From: Phosphoribacter sp037045045
Lineage (GTDB): Bacteria; Actinomycetota; Actinomycetes; Actinomycetales; Dermatophilaceae
DNA length: 64,000 bases
Direction: 5' to 3'
Assembly (NCBI GenBank): GCA_037045045.1
Contig: JBAOHL010000005.1
Coordinates: 124,001 to 188,000, forward strand
Under the pieces are notes generated by a model, which worked only from the letters and a program-made list of their open reading frames with translations, did no database searches and was not told the origin of the DNA. Both the position numbers and the translations under genes were made by a program. Each line of letters starts with the position of its first letter. The stretch's first letter is position 1. This document shows, piece by piece, positions 23,824-31,312 of the stretch.

Positions 23824-23849
23824 GGAACAATGCAACGAAACAGAGCGTT
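23824..23849 (+). promoter_or_regulatory. SigR/SigH-type promoter of rbpA
   Basis: GGAAC (23824-23828), 18 bases, then GTT (23847-23849) match the SigR-type consensus GGAAT-N18-GTT. In Streptomyces coelicolor rbpA is known to be under SigR control during thiol stress, so the match at this place is meaningful. It lies about 70 bases before the rbpA start codon. Confidence 0.65.
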
Positions 23850-23919
23850 CAGCCGTCTGAGAAGCGTGGGTCGGGGGACTCACCCGTCCTCCCCCGGCCA
23901 CGCCTGTCAGGAGGTGCAC

Positions 23920-24276
23920 ATGGCCGATCGATCGCTACGCGGATCGCGGCTCGGCTCGTTCAGCATGGAGTCCGAAGCGAACGTCGTGCCCAGCGAGCGA
24001 CAGATCACCGTCTACGTGTGCCCACAAGGCCACCGCGTGGAGCTGCCGTTCAGCATCGAGGCCGATATTCCGGCGACGTGGGACTGTCGCTGCGGCGCCA
24101 CCGCCCGCCTGCTCAATGGACCCGAACCGCAAGTCAAGGCCACCCGAACCGCCCGGACGCACTGGGACATGCTGTTGGAACGGCGGTCCATCCCCGAGCT
24201 CGAGGAACTGCTCGCCGAGCGCCTGGCCCTGCTACGCCAGTCCCGCGGCGAGGACGGCACCAAGCGCAGCGCCTGA
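23920..24276 (+). CDS. rbpA: RNA polymerase-binding protein RbpA
   Basis: A 118-residue RbpA, an actinobacterial factor that binds RNA polymerase and primary sigma factors and stimulates open-complex formation. Landmarks: N-terminal MADRSLRGSRLGSFSMESE, a zinc-ribbon-like core (VCPQGH, then WDCRCG) and the sigma-interacting C-terminal helix (HWDMLLERRSIPELEELL). ATG 23920 has GGAGGTG just upstream; an ORF extension to 23830 is not needed. It has a SigR-type promoter and convergent neighbour fxsA. Confidence 0.95.
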   Translation: MADRSLRGSRLGSFSMESEANVVPSERQITVYVCPQGHRVELPFSIEADIPATWDCRCGATARLLNGPEPQVKATRTARTHWDMLLERRSIPELEELLAERLALLRQSRGEDGTKRSA

Positions 24277-24297
24277 CCGTCGAGGACACGGTATGCC

Positions 24298-24324
24298 GGC
24301 CCGTCACCCGTGAGGGGGCGGGCC
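24298..24324. terminator. Bidirectional hairpin between rbpA and fxsA
   Basis: GGCCCG (24298-24303) pairs with CGGGCC (24319-24324) around a 15-base loop that itself can pair further. It lies 22 bases after the rbpA stop and about 80 bases past the end of fxsA, suiting both convergent genes. A GTATGCCG repeat overlaps its left edge. Confidence 0.5.
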
Positions 24325-24406
24325 GCTCGGCTGCCGATGCCGCGTCGGCCCACGTGCCCCACCTGCGTGCCTGCGACGCGCAGCGACGCGCAGCGGCGCA
24401 GAAGGC

Positions 24407-24935
24407 TCAGCGGCCGGCAGACTCGCCGTCGGAGACGATCTCGCCCTCGACAACCGCACCGCCCGCAGCGGAGCCGTCCGGCCCACCAGCGCGCCACGTC
24501 GTGCGCGGCATACCGCCGCCACCGGAGAGCACAGCGCGGGAGATCGCCGCTTCGAGCACTGCCCGGGCCACCGGCCTGGTCAGCGGAAGGATGACGAGCA
24601 TGCCGATCACGTCGGTGATGAACCCAGGGGTAAGCAGCAGTGTCCCGCCGACGAGCACGAGGGCCGCGTCGGCAAGTTCGACGCGAGGGCATCCGCCCGG
24701 AACTCAAGGCGCCCTGCAGGGCGTTCCACGCCGCGACTCCCTCGCGCTTGACCAACCAGGCCCCCAGCGCCGACTCGGCGAACAGCAAGGCGACCGTCGG
24801 CCACCCGCCGATGAGATTGCCGACCGCGACGATCACCGCGATCTCGGCCAGCGGCACGACGAGCACGAGCAGGGCCACCAGCCAGGGCCACCGGCGTCGG
24901 CGCGACGACTGGGCCGGGGCTACACGTGGTGCCAT
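24407..24935 (-). pseudogene. fxsA: FxsA membrane protein gene with a one-base frameshift
   Basis: The first part (from ATG 24935) encodes RRRWPWLVALLVLVVPLAEI, then FAESALGAWLVKREGVAAW, the FxsA family's two helices and motif. At about 24681 the frame breaks; the rest (LVLVGGTLLLTPGFITDVIG) continues in another frame to TGA 24407. Removing a single base at 24681 restores S-R-E-L-A-D-A at the join, which is what family members have. It is the last gene of lnt-ppm1-fxsA and overlaps the end of ppm1 by 16 bases. It is either a real mutation or a sequencing error. Confidence 0.8.
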
Positions 24936-25720
24936 CGCCCCTCCAACCGACGGGTACGCATCCGGCGAGCCCCCGCCCCAAGCTGGCGGGCCCGGTAGGC
25001 CAGCCCCTCGCGGGTGACGTTGAGCAGGGCTTCGACGACGATCGCCTGGCTCATCTTCGACTCGCCGATCTCGCGCTCGATGAACTCGATCGGCACCTCG
25101 ACGGCCCGCAGCCCGGCTCGCAGCAACGCCCACGTCATGTCGACCTGGAACCCGTACCCCTGCGAGGGCACGGCGTGCAGGTCCATCGCCGCGAGGGCGC
25201 TCGTGCGATAGACCCGGTAGCCGGCCGTCGCGTCGCGCACCGGCATCCCGAGCAGCAGTCGGGTGTAGGTGTTGCCGACGACGGAGATCGCCTTGCGGTG
25301 CCTCGGCCAGTTGACCACCGATCCGCCGCGCACCCAGCGCGAGCCGATGACGAGGTCGGCGTGCTGCGCGGCGGCGAGCAGGGCGGGCAACTGTTCAGGC
25401 TGGTGGGAGCCGTCCGCGTCCATCTCGACGGCGCCGTCGTAGCCACGCTCGATGGCCCACGCGAACCCCGCGAGGTATGCCGCGCCGAGGCCCTGCTTGC
25501 CGGCCCGGTGCAGGACGTGGACCTGCGGGTCGGCAGCGGCGAGGTCGTCGGCGACCTCGCCGGTGCCGTCGGGTGAGTTGTCCTCGAGGACGAGAATGTC
25601 GACCTCGGGTACGGCGGAGCGCACCCTGGCGACGATGAGCGGGAGGTTGTCGCGTTCGTTGTAGGTCGGGATGAGCACGACGACCCGACGAAGCGGCCCG
25701 CGGGTCGGGGTGGCGGTCAT
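24920..25720 (-). CDS. ppm1: Polyprenol monophosphomannose synthase
   Basis: A 266-residue GT2 glycosyltransferase that makes polyprenyl-phosphate-mannose from GDP-mannose, the sugar donor for lipomannan and protein mannosylation. VVLIPTYNERDNLPLIV, LVLEDNSPDGTGEVADDLA and VEMDADGSHQPEQLP (metal-binding DAD) are the diagnostic blocks. ATG 25720 overlaps the lnt stop (ATGA-type). In mycobacteria lnt and ppm1 are fused; here they are separate but coupled. The C-terminal tail is Arg-rich. Confidence 0.9.
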   Translation of the reverse strand: MTATPTRGPLRRVVVLIPTYNERDNLPLIVARVRSAVPEVDILVLEDNSPDGTGEVADDLAAADPQVHVLHRAGKQGLGAAYLAGFAWAIERGYDGAVEMDADGSHQPEQLPALLAAAQHADLVIGSRWVRGGSVVNWPRHRKAISVVGNTYTRLLLGMPVRDATAGYRVYRTSALAAMDLHAVPSQGYGFQVDMTWALLRAGLRAVEVPIEFIEREIGESKMSQAIVVEALLNVTREGLAYRARQLGAGARRMRTRRLEGRWHHV

Positions 25721-27324
25721 GGGGATGACGGCGTCCTTTCGGTTCGGCGGCGGACCAGCGCCCGCGCCACCATGAGCAGCAGCGCGACCCCGGCCACATA
25801 TTCCGGCCACGGCCCGAGCCTGGTCGCCAGCGTCGTGGCGGTGCGCAGCGGTAGGTCGCCGCGCAGTGTCGCCGCGGTATACAACGCCGTCGGTTGGCGC
25901 ACGGTTCCGTCCGGCCACACCAGGGCACTGACCCCCACGGTCGACACGTGCACGACGGCGCGGCCATGTTCGATGGCCCGGATCCGGGAGATCGCCAGCT
26001 GCTGTTGCGACTCGTGGGAGTAGCCGAACGTCGCGTTGTTCGTCTGCACGAGCAGCAGGTTCGCCCCGGCCCGGACGGTGCCACGCACGAGCTCGTCGTA
26101 GGCCACCTCGAAGCAGATCGTCGCCCCGGCCTCAAGGGGCGGGGAGCCCGAGCCTCGGTCCACGTGGAAGACCCCGGGCCCCGGGCCGGCGGCCAGCTCG
26201 TTACGCACCAGATCCACGCTCGCGGAGAAGCGGCGGAAGAACGCCCGGTCCGGGATGTACTCGGCGAACGGCACGGGATGCTGCTTGACGTAGGTCTGGA
26301 CCAGGCCCACCCCGGGGCGGTACATCAAGCTCACGTTGGAAACCAGCGGGGCCGGTTCGTCGAGCAGTCCCCCGATCACCAGGGGCACCCCGGCGACGTC
26401 GGTGGCGCGCCTGATCTGGGCCTCGGCGTCGGCGTTGCGCGTCGGGTCGATGTCCGAGGCGTTCTCCGGCCAGACGACGAGCTCGGGGTCCGGCTCGCCG
26501 GCCGCCCGGGCGGCCGCGAGCCCGGCGAGCGTCGCCTCGACGTGGTTGTCGAGGACTTGGCGGCGTTCGGCGTTGAAGTCCAGCCCGGGACGCGGGACGT
26601 TCCCCTGCACGGCCATAACTCGAGCCGTCGGGCCTTCGGTCGGCACGGGGACAGCCCAGCCGATCACGACGAGGCACCCGGCGAGCGCGAACCCGGCCAC
26701 GGCAGAGCGCCCCCCGCGGGCCTGCCCCGGGCCTGGTCTGTGGTTCGGCTTGCGGGACGCGTGGCCGGCGCGCCCCGACGAGGGTCCTGGCTCGGCGGCA
26801 TACCTGATGCCCATGGCGAGCAGCCCACCGGTGAGCGCGACCGCGAACGTCACCATCGGCGCGCCGCCCAGGGCAGCGAGGCGCCCGGACGGGGCGTCGG
26901 CCTGACTGAATGCCAGCCGCACCCACGGGAACCCTCCGTAGGGGATCCGGTCGCGCAGCGCCTCGGAACCGACCCACGAGAGGGCGACGGCCAACGGGCT
27001 CACCCCCGAACCTTGCACCCCCGCGCCGACCGCCCCCAGGGCGGAGATGAACAGGGCCTGCAAGGCCGCGAGGCCGAGCCACGGCACGACACCGAGGAAG
27101 TCGGTGCCCGCCCAGGACAGGGTCGGGGCGAAGAACGCCAATCCGGTGAGCAGGCCGAGCCACGCCCCGTCACGCACGCGCACGCCGGTCGTCGCCAACG
27201 CGAAGCCGGCGACCGCGACCGGGGCCAACCACCACAGGCCGCAAGCGGGAAACGCCAACACCAGGACGGCCCCGCTGGCCAGGGCGAGGGCGGAGCGGCG
27301 CAGCACCCGGCCACGGTAGAGCAC
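25717..27324 (-). CDS. lnt: Apolipoprotein N-acyltransferase
   Basis: A 535-residue Lnt, which adds the third acyl chain to lipoproteins at the membrane's outer face. The N-terminal 200 residues hold several hydrophobic helices, followed by a nitrilase-like domain with the catalytic triad E287 (WPENAS), K347 (YVKQHPVPFAEY) and C404 (TICFEVAY). A final membrane helix lies near the C-terminus. It starts the operon lnt-ppm1-fxsA. The long upstream region (27325-27863) contains a candidate promoter. Confidence 0.9.
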   Translation of the reverse strand: MLYRGRVLRRSALALASGAVLVLAFPACGLWWLAPVAVAGFALATTGVRVRDGAWLGLLTGLAFFAPTLSWAGTDFLGVVPWLGLAALQALFISALGAVGAGVQGSGVSPLAVALSWVGSEALRDRIPYGGFPWVRLAFSQADAPSGRLAALGGAPMVTFAVALTGGLLAMGIRYAAEPGPSSGRAGHASRKPNHRPGPGQARGGRSAVAGFALAGCLVVIGWAVPVPTEGPTARVMAVQGNVPRPGLDFNAERRQVLDNHVEATLAGLAAARAAGEPDPELVVWPENASDIDPTRNADAEAQIRRATDVAGVPLVIGGLLDEPAPLVSNVSLMYRPGVGLVQTYVKQHPVPFAEYIPDRAFFRRFSASVDLVRNELAAGPGPGVFHVDRGSGSPPLEAGATICFEVAYDELVRGTVRAGANLLLVQTNNATFGYSHESQQQLAISRIRAIEHGRAVVHVSTVGVSALVWPDGTVRQPTALYTAATLRGDLPLRTATTLATRLGPWPEYVAGVALLLMVARALVRRRTERTPSSP

Positions 27325-27863
27325 GGGGATGTGGCACGAGGGAGTCGGCCCCCGCGTGGACCGGCACGAGCCGTGTATCCGGACGGCAGGTGTCGTGGAT
27401 CCGGTCGGGAAGACAACGGGGCCCGAGTCGCCGTTGGGACCAGCCCGGGCCGGCCGGCTGCCGGCTCCCGCGGCTGTTGTCTACTGAGCGTCTCGGGCCT
27501 CGTTGCCGTTCGCCGCCGTACCGAACCACCCCGCCAGACGTGCCGCACAGGGAAAAGCCTGGCCGATCCCGAGTGAGCGCTAGCCCTGGCCCGGGTGACT
27601 CCCCTGGTGTCACATCCGCGGTGCGACCGATCAGGCCACCCCGACGAACTTCATCCGAAAACCTACTCGACCGACGCCCCCTGTCAACCCGCCGTTCACC
27701 TGGGAAAACACGCGTTTGTGCAGGTCAACGCGGCGTGTCGGAATGGACTGAGTGATCGACTTTTGCCAACCCATGGACAACTTACGGCGTGTCCCAGACG
27801 GACACGCCGAGTCCGGTGCCTGCCGTCGCCTGCCCGGCTGTGCCGGTGCTGGGCCTGCCGGCC
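27325..27863. other. 539-bp intergenic region between kal and lnt
   Basis: No convincing gene on either strand. On the minus strand TTGACA (27687-27682) and TAGGTT (27665-27660) with a 16-base spacer make a good housekeeping promoter for lnt, leaving a leader of about 330 bases. AGACAAC at 27411-27417 and GTTGTCT at 27475-27481 enclose a very GC-rich, foldable stretch. No known riboswitch signature was found by eye. Confidence 0.5.
27660..27687 (-). promoter_or_regulatory. Candidate housekeeping promoter upstream of lnt
   Basis: TTGACA at 27687-27682 and TAGGTT at 27665-27660 on the minus strand, spacer 16 bases. The only gene it points to is lnt, 330 bases on. A tiny leaderless ORF of seven codons would start at 27654. 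Confidence 0.4.
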
Positions 27864-28244
27864 TCAGGGCACGACGACGGTACCCACCGCGGTGGTCGCC
27901 AGGATCGAGGGGTCGAGCACGACCGCCGCAGACTCGCCCCGTTCGGGCGTGCCACGGCAGAGGACGCTGAGCTCGAAACGCACCTGCCGGCTGCGCCGGC
28001 CTACGCGCAGCACGGTGGCGGTGATCTCCACGACGTCCCCCGCCCGGACCGGGGCGAGGAACTGCACGTCGGAGTAGGAGGCGAACAGCCCCTCGTCGCC
28101 GTCGGTGAGGATGCACAGCTCGGTGGCGATGTCGCCGAACGCGGCCATCGAGTACGCCCCGTCGACGAGGTTGCCCGCGTAATGGGCGTGGTTGTACGGG
28201 ACGTACCGGCGGTGCACGACGGTGCGCCCCACCTCGGCGGTCAT
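27864..28244 (-). CDS. kal: 3-aminobutyryl-CoA ammonia-lyase
   Basis: A 126-residue hotdog-fold protein (HAHYAGNLVDGAYSMAAFGD, then FASYSDVQFLAPVRAGDVVE). In the lysine fermentation pathway, 3-aminobutyryl-CoA ammonia-lyase is a hotdog protein of this size that turns L-3-aminobutyryl-CoA into crotonyl-CoA and ammonia. The assignment rests mainly on its position: ATG 28244 overlaps the end of kamE by four bases (ATGA) at the end of the kam operon. On sequence alone it could be another hotdog enzyme. Confidence 0.75.
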   Translation of the reverse strand: MTAEVGRTVVHRRYVPYNHAHYAGNLVDGAYSMAAFGDIATELCILTDGDEGLFASYSDVQFLAPVRAGDVVEITATVLRVGRRSRQVRFELSVLCRGTPERGESAAVVLDPSILATTAVGTVVVP

Positions 28245-29074
28245 GACGCCGCCCGCCCCGAGTCGGCGGCGGTCTGCCGCGCGGTCTGCCGCGCGGTCTG
28301 CCGCGCGGTCACCAACGCGTGGACGAGGTAGCTGGCCACCTCGGCCGGGGTCGTCCCGCGCCCGAACACCCGGTCCACGCCGAGGCGCGCCGCGGCGTCG
28401 TCCTCGAAGCGCGGTCCCCCCACGACGAGCAGCGGCACCTTGCCCGCCGGATACGCCTCGCGGAAGGCCGCCGCCATCTGGGTGATGTTGTGGATGTGCG
28501 CGTCCTTCTGGGTGACCACCTGGCTGACGAGGACGGCGTCGGCGCGCAGCGCCCGGGCCCGGGCCACGAGGTCGGGCACGAGCACCTGGGCGCCAAGGTT
28601 GTGGACCTCGAACTCGCCGTAGTACTCCAGCCCCTTCTCACCGGCGAACCCCTTGATGTTGAGGATCGCGTCGATCCCCACGGTGTGCGCGTCCGTGCCG
28701 ATGCACGCGCCGACGACGACGAGCGGCCGACGCAGCGTCGTGCGGATCGCCAGGTCGGCCTCCTTGGAGGTGAGCAGGTCGAACTCGCGCTCGACCACCG
28801 TGACGTGAGCGAGGTCGACGAGGTGGTTGGACGAGCCGTAGACGACGAAGAAGGTGTAGTCCGGCCCGATCGGCTTGGCGTGCACGACGAGCGCCGGGTC
28901 CATGCCCATCTTCCGGGCGAGTTGCAGGGCGGCCCCCTCGGCGCGCTTGTCGTGCGGCAGCGGCAGGGTGAAGGACACCTGGATCATCCCGTCCCCGGTC
29001 GTGTCGCCGTACGGGCGCACGATCTGCGGCGTGACCTTGCGCGGGGCTTCGCGCAGGTGGGTGCGGTTGGTCAT
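28241..29074 (-). CDS. kamE: Lysine 5,6-aminomutase, beta subunit
   Basis: The 277-residue small subunit of the adenosylcobalamin- and PLP-dependent aminomutase that shifts the terminal amino group of beta-lysine or D-lysine. The cobalamin-binding motif D128-A-H130-T-V-G is intact, and K141 eleven residues later is at the spacing of the PLP-binding lysine in the clostridial enzyme. ATG 29074 overlaps the kamD stop. The C-terminal tail has three TARQ units coded by a 12-base tandem repeat (28269-28310), a local oddity outside the fold. Confidence 0.92.
   Translation of the reverse strand: MTNRTHLREAPRKVTPQIVRPYGDTTGDGMIQVSFTLPLPHDKRAEGAALQLARKMGMDPALVVHAKPIGPDYTFFVVYGSSNHLVDLAHVTVVEREFDLLTSKEADLAIRTTLRRPLVVVGACIGTDAHTVGIDAILNIKGFAGEKGLEYYGEFEVHNLGAQVLVPDLVARARALRADAVLVSQVVTQKDAHIHNITQMAAAFREAYPAGKVPLLVVGGPRFEDDAAARLGVDRVFGRGTTPAEVASYLVHALVTARQTARQTARQTAADSGRAAS
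28269..28310. repeat. 12-bp tandem repeat in the 3' end of kamE
   Basis: GCGGTCTGCCGC is repeated three and a half times (28269-28280, 28281-28292, 28293-28304, half unit to 28310). On the coding strand it gives the TARQ repeats of the KamE tail. Being a multiple of three, copy changes keep the frame, so length may vary among strains. Confidence 0.85.
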
Positions 29075-30684
29075 CGATCGGTGCCTTCCTCGAGCAGTGT
29101 CATCGCCGGGTTGTCGTAGCCTGGCGCCCGGGCGACGACCCCGTCCAGACCCTTGCCGCCCTCGGGCGGCCGCTTGGTCAGTCCGAACGTCCCGTCCGCG
29201 ATCGCGGCGAGCAACGGCTGCGGGTATGCCGCGGAGGCCCCGTCCGCGGGCGCGTCGTCGACGATCCGCTCGAGCAGGTGCACGGCCTCGGCGAGGACCT
29301 GGCGGGCCCGGGTCTGGACGAATCCGTCGCGCGGCGGGTGGAAGTCCTCGGTCAATCCCCCGGCGGCGTCGAGCACGTACCGGACGTTCTGCAGGGCGAG
29401 GTCCCGGTCGGACAGGAACGGGGTGACGACGGCCTCGGTCATCATCCCGACGAGCAGGATCCCCTGGCCGGTCAGCGCGCCGGCGAGGTTGAAGAACCCG
29501 TCGAGCAGGTACCCACGGAAGACGTCGCCGGTCATGTGCTTCGTCGGCGGCATCCACTTCAGCGGCGCGTCCGGGAAGAGGGTGCGGGCCAGCAGGGCGT
29601 GGGCCAGTTCGAGCCGGAAGCTGTCCGGGATGGCCGGGTCGATCTCGAACGCGTGGCCGAGTCCGAGCTGCCAGTCGGCCAGGCCCGCCTCGGTGGCGAA
29701 GTACTCGTTGAGCAGTTGGCTCACCGTCACGGTGTGGGCGGCGTCGACGGCGTCGGCGGTGGTGAGGTAGTTGTCCTCGCCGGTGTTGATGACGATGCCC
29801 GCTCGGGCGTGGATCTGCCTCGAGAAGCGCTGGTCGACGAAGGTGCGGATCGGGTTGATGTCCCGGAAGAGGATCCCGTACATCGAGTCGTTGAGCATCA
29901 TGTCGAGGCGTTCGAGCCCGGCGAGGGTGGCGATCTCGGGCATGCACAGCCCGGAGGCGTAGTTCGTCAGCCGGACGTAGCGCCCGACCTCGCGGCTGGT
30001 CTGGTCCAAGGCCGCCCGCATGAGCCGGAAGTTCTCCTGGGTGGCGTACGTACCGGCATACCCCTCGTGGGTGGCGCCCTCGGGGACGAAATCCAGCAGG
30101 GACTGGCCGGTGGAGCGGATCACCGCGATGACGTCGGCGCCCTCGCGGGCGGCGGCCTGGGCCTGGGGGATGTCCTCGTCGATGTCGCCGGTGGCGACGA
30201 TGAGGTAGATCCACGGGGTCCGCGCGGGGTCGCCGTGCCGGCGGATCAGCCGTTCCCGCGCGGCCCGCTGCCGGTCGAGGGTGCGGATCCCCGCGCCGAT
30301 CGAGCGGCGGGCGGCGCGGCGGGAAACGTCGAGGTCACGCCCCTGCGGCAGGCGGAAGTCGACCGAGCCGCTCGCGGCCCGCTGGGCCAGGGTGAGCAGG
30401 TCGGGAGCGGCGTCTCGACGCAGCGCGTCCCAGACCGGGGTGCTCACCCCGTGCTCGAGCCCGACGTCGGCGCGCACCGCGTCGACGAGGTGGTTGACCC
30501 ATGGCGCGCCCTCGTGGTCGGCGCCGGCGAGGCCGGCCAGGCGCAGGGTGGCCCGCTCGACCGAGACCGTGGTGTGGCTCTTGGCCAGGCGCACGACCGG
30601 TTCGCCGGCCCGGCGAGCGAGGCTGCGGGCCCGTCGGACCGTTGCCGGATCGAGGTGGACGAGGGGGGCGGTGGGGCGGGGCAT
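29071..30684 (-). CDS. kamD: Lysine 5,6-aminomutase, alpha subunit
   Basis: The 537-residue large subunit, TIM-barrel type, of lysine 5,6-aminomutase. Characteristic stretches include TPWIYLIVATGDIDEDIPQA, GYAGTYATQENFRLMRAAL, VIRSTGQSLLDFVPEGATHE and GIVINTGEDNYLTTADAVD. Stop overlaps kamE start by four bases, so the subunits are made in step. The 132 bases upstream carry two AAGATCT sites and probably the promoter. Together with KamA, Kdd, KamE and Kal it would process lysine via beta-lysine and 3,5-diaminohexanoate. Confidence 0.93.
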   Translation of the reverse strand: MPRPTAPLVHLDPATVRRARSLARRAGEPVVRLAKSHTTVSVERATLRLAGLAGADHEGAPWVNHLVDAVRADVGLEHGVSTPVWDALRRDAAPDLLTLAQRAASGSVDFRLPQGRDLDVSRRAARRSIGAGIRTLDRQRAARERLIRRHGDPARTPWIYLIVATGDIDEDIPQAQAAAREGADVIAVIRSTGQSLLDFVPEGATHEGYAGTYATQENFRLMRAALDQTSREVGRYVRLTNYASGLCMPEIATLAGLERLDMMLNDSMYGILFRDINPIRTFVDQRFSRQIHARAGIVINTGEDNYLTTADAVDAAHTVTVSQLLNEYFATEAGLADWQLGLGHAFEIDPAIPDSFRLELAHALLARTLFPDAPLKWMPPTKHMTGDVFRGYLLDGFFNLAGALTGQGILLVGMMTEAVVTPFLSDRDLALQNVRYVLDAAGGLTEDFHPPRDGFVQTRARQVLAEAVHLLERIVDDAPADGASAAYPQPLLAAIADGTFGLTKRPPEGGKGLDGVVARAPGYDNPAMTLLEEGTDR

Positions 30685-30706
30685 CTGTCGAGGATATCAG
30701 TCGATG

Positions 30707-30753
30707 ACCGCAAGATCTTCGGCCTTGACTGAATGTCACCGCAAGATCTGTCT
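30707..30753. promoter_or_regulatory. Two AAGATCT-centred sites upstream of kamD
   Basis: ACCGCAAGATCTTCGG (30707-30722) and ACCGCAAGATCTGTCT (30738-30753) are near-identical, 31 bases apart (about three helical turns), upstream of kamD. Similar sites lie at both sides of the kdd/kamA divergent region (32374-32387 and 32434-32448). Likely binding sites of a lysine-pathway regulator not identified in this window. Confidence 0.6.
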
Positions 30754-30816
30754 CACTCTGTGCCTACGAGCGAGGATGCTGCGGTCACGTCCTCCTCGAA
30801 CGGCGCCGCGGCGGGC

Positions 30817-31275
30817 TCACCCCGTCGCGGCGGTGAGGGCGTGCAGCCCGCGGATCGCCAGTGCGTACCCAGCCACCCCGAACCCCACGACGATCCCGCG
30901 GCATACCGGCGAGAGATAGGAGTGCTGGCGGAAGCCCTCCCGGGCGTACACGTTGGACACGTGCACCTCGATGCACGGCACGGAGGCCCCCTCGATGGCG
31001 TCGCGCAGGGCGATCGACGTGTGGGTGTAGGCCCCGGCGTTGAGCACGAGGCCGATCGACTCCCCCGCGGCGACCTGGGGCCCGGCCTGCTGGATCCAGT
31101 CGACGAGCTGGCCCTCGTGGTTGGACTGGCGGGCCACGAGCTCCAACCCCAGCTCGGCGGCCACCTGCCGGCACTGCGCCTCGACGTCGGCGAGGGTGTC
31201 GCTGCCGTAGAGCAGCGGCGAACGGGTGCCGAGCAGGTTGAGGTTGGGGCCGTTGAGCAGCAGGACGGACGGCAT
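30817..31275 (-). CDS. aroQ: Type II 3-dehydroquinate dehydratase
   Basis: A 152-residue AroQ, third enzyme of the shikimate pathway. Family blocks are all present: LLNGPNLNLLGTRSP (with the catalytic tyrosine in LLYGSDT), RQSNHEGQLVDWI, LNAGAYTHTSIALRDAI and EVHVSNVYAREGFRQHSYLS. It is embedded in the lysine cluster: kdd ends 37 bases before and kamD begins 132 bases after, which is unusual. Its start codon is inside a hairpin made by two copies of the window-wide repeat (31271-31291). Confidence 0.92.
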   Translation of the reverse strand: MPSVLLLNGPNLNLLGTRSPLLYGSDTLADVEAQCRQVAAELGLELVARQSNHEGQLVDWIQQAGPQVAAGESIGLVLNAGAYTHTSIALRDAIEGASVPCIEVHVSNVYAREGFRQHSYLSPVCRGIVVGFGVAGYALAIRGLHALTAATG

Positions 31276-31291
31276 ACCGCGATGGTATGCC
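31271..31291. repeat. Hairpin of two repeat copies over the aroQ start codon
   Basis: GGCATACC (31271-31278) and GGTATGCC (31284-31291) are a perfect 8-bp inverted repeat with a 5-base loop. The aroQ ATG (31275-31273) lies in one arm, so a transcript starting upstream could hide the start codon. The right copy is the single one that lacks the final G of the octamer. Confidence 0.6.
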
Positions 31292-31312
31292 CGTCGACTC
31301 ACCGCCGGCCGG

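Noticed and set aside
27325..27863. Cobalamin riboswitch for the B12-dependent lysine cluster
   Set aside because: The region is downstream of the kam operon and no B12-box pattern was seen; the sites upstream of kamD and kamA are also too short.
28269..28310. Tandem repeat as a CRISPR array
   Set aside because: Units are directly adjacent with no spacers, and it is in frame inside kamE.
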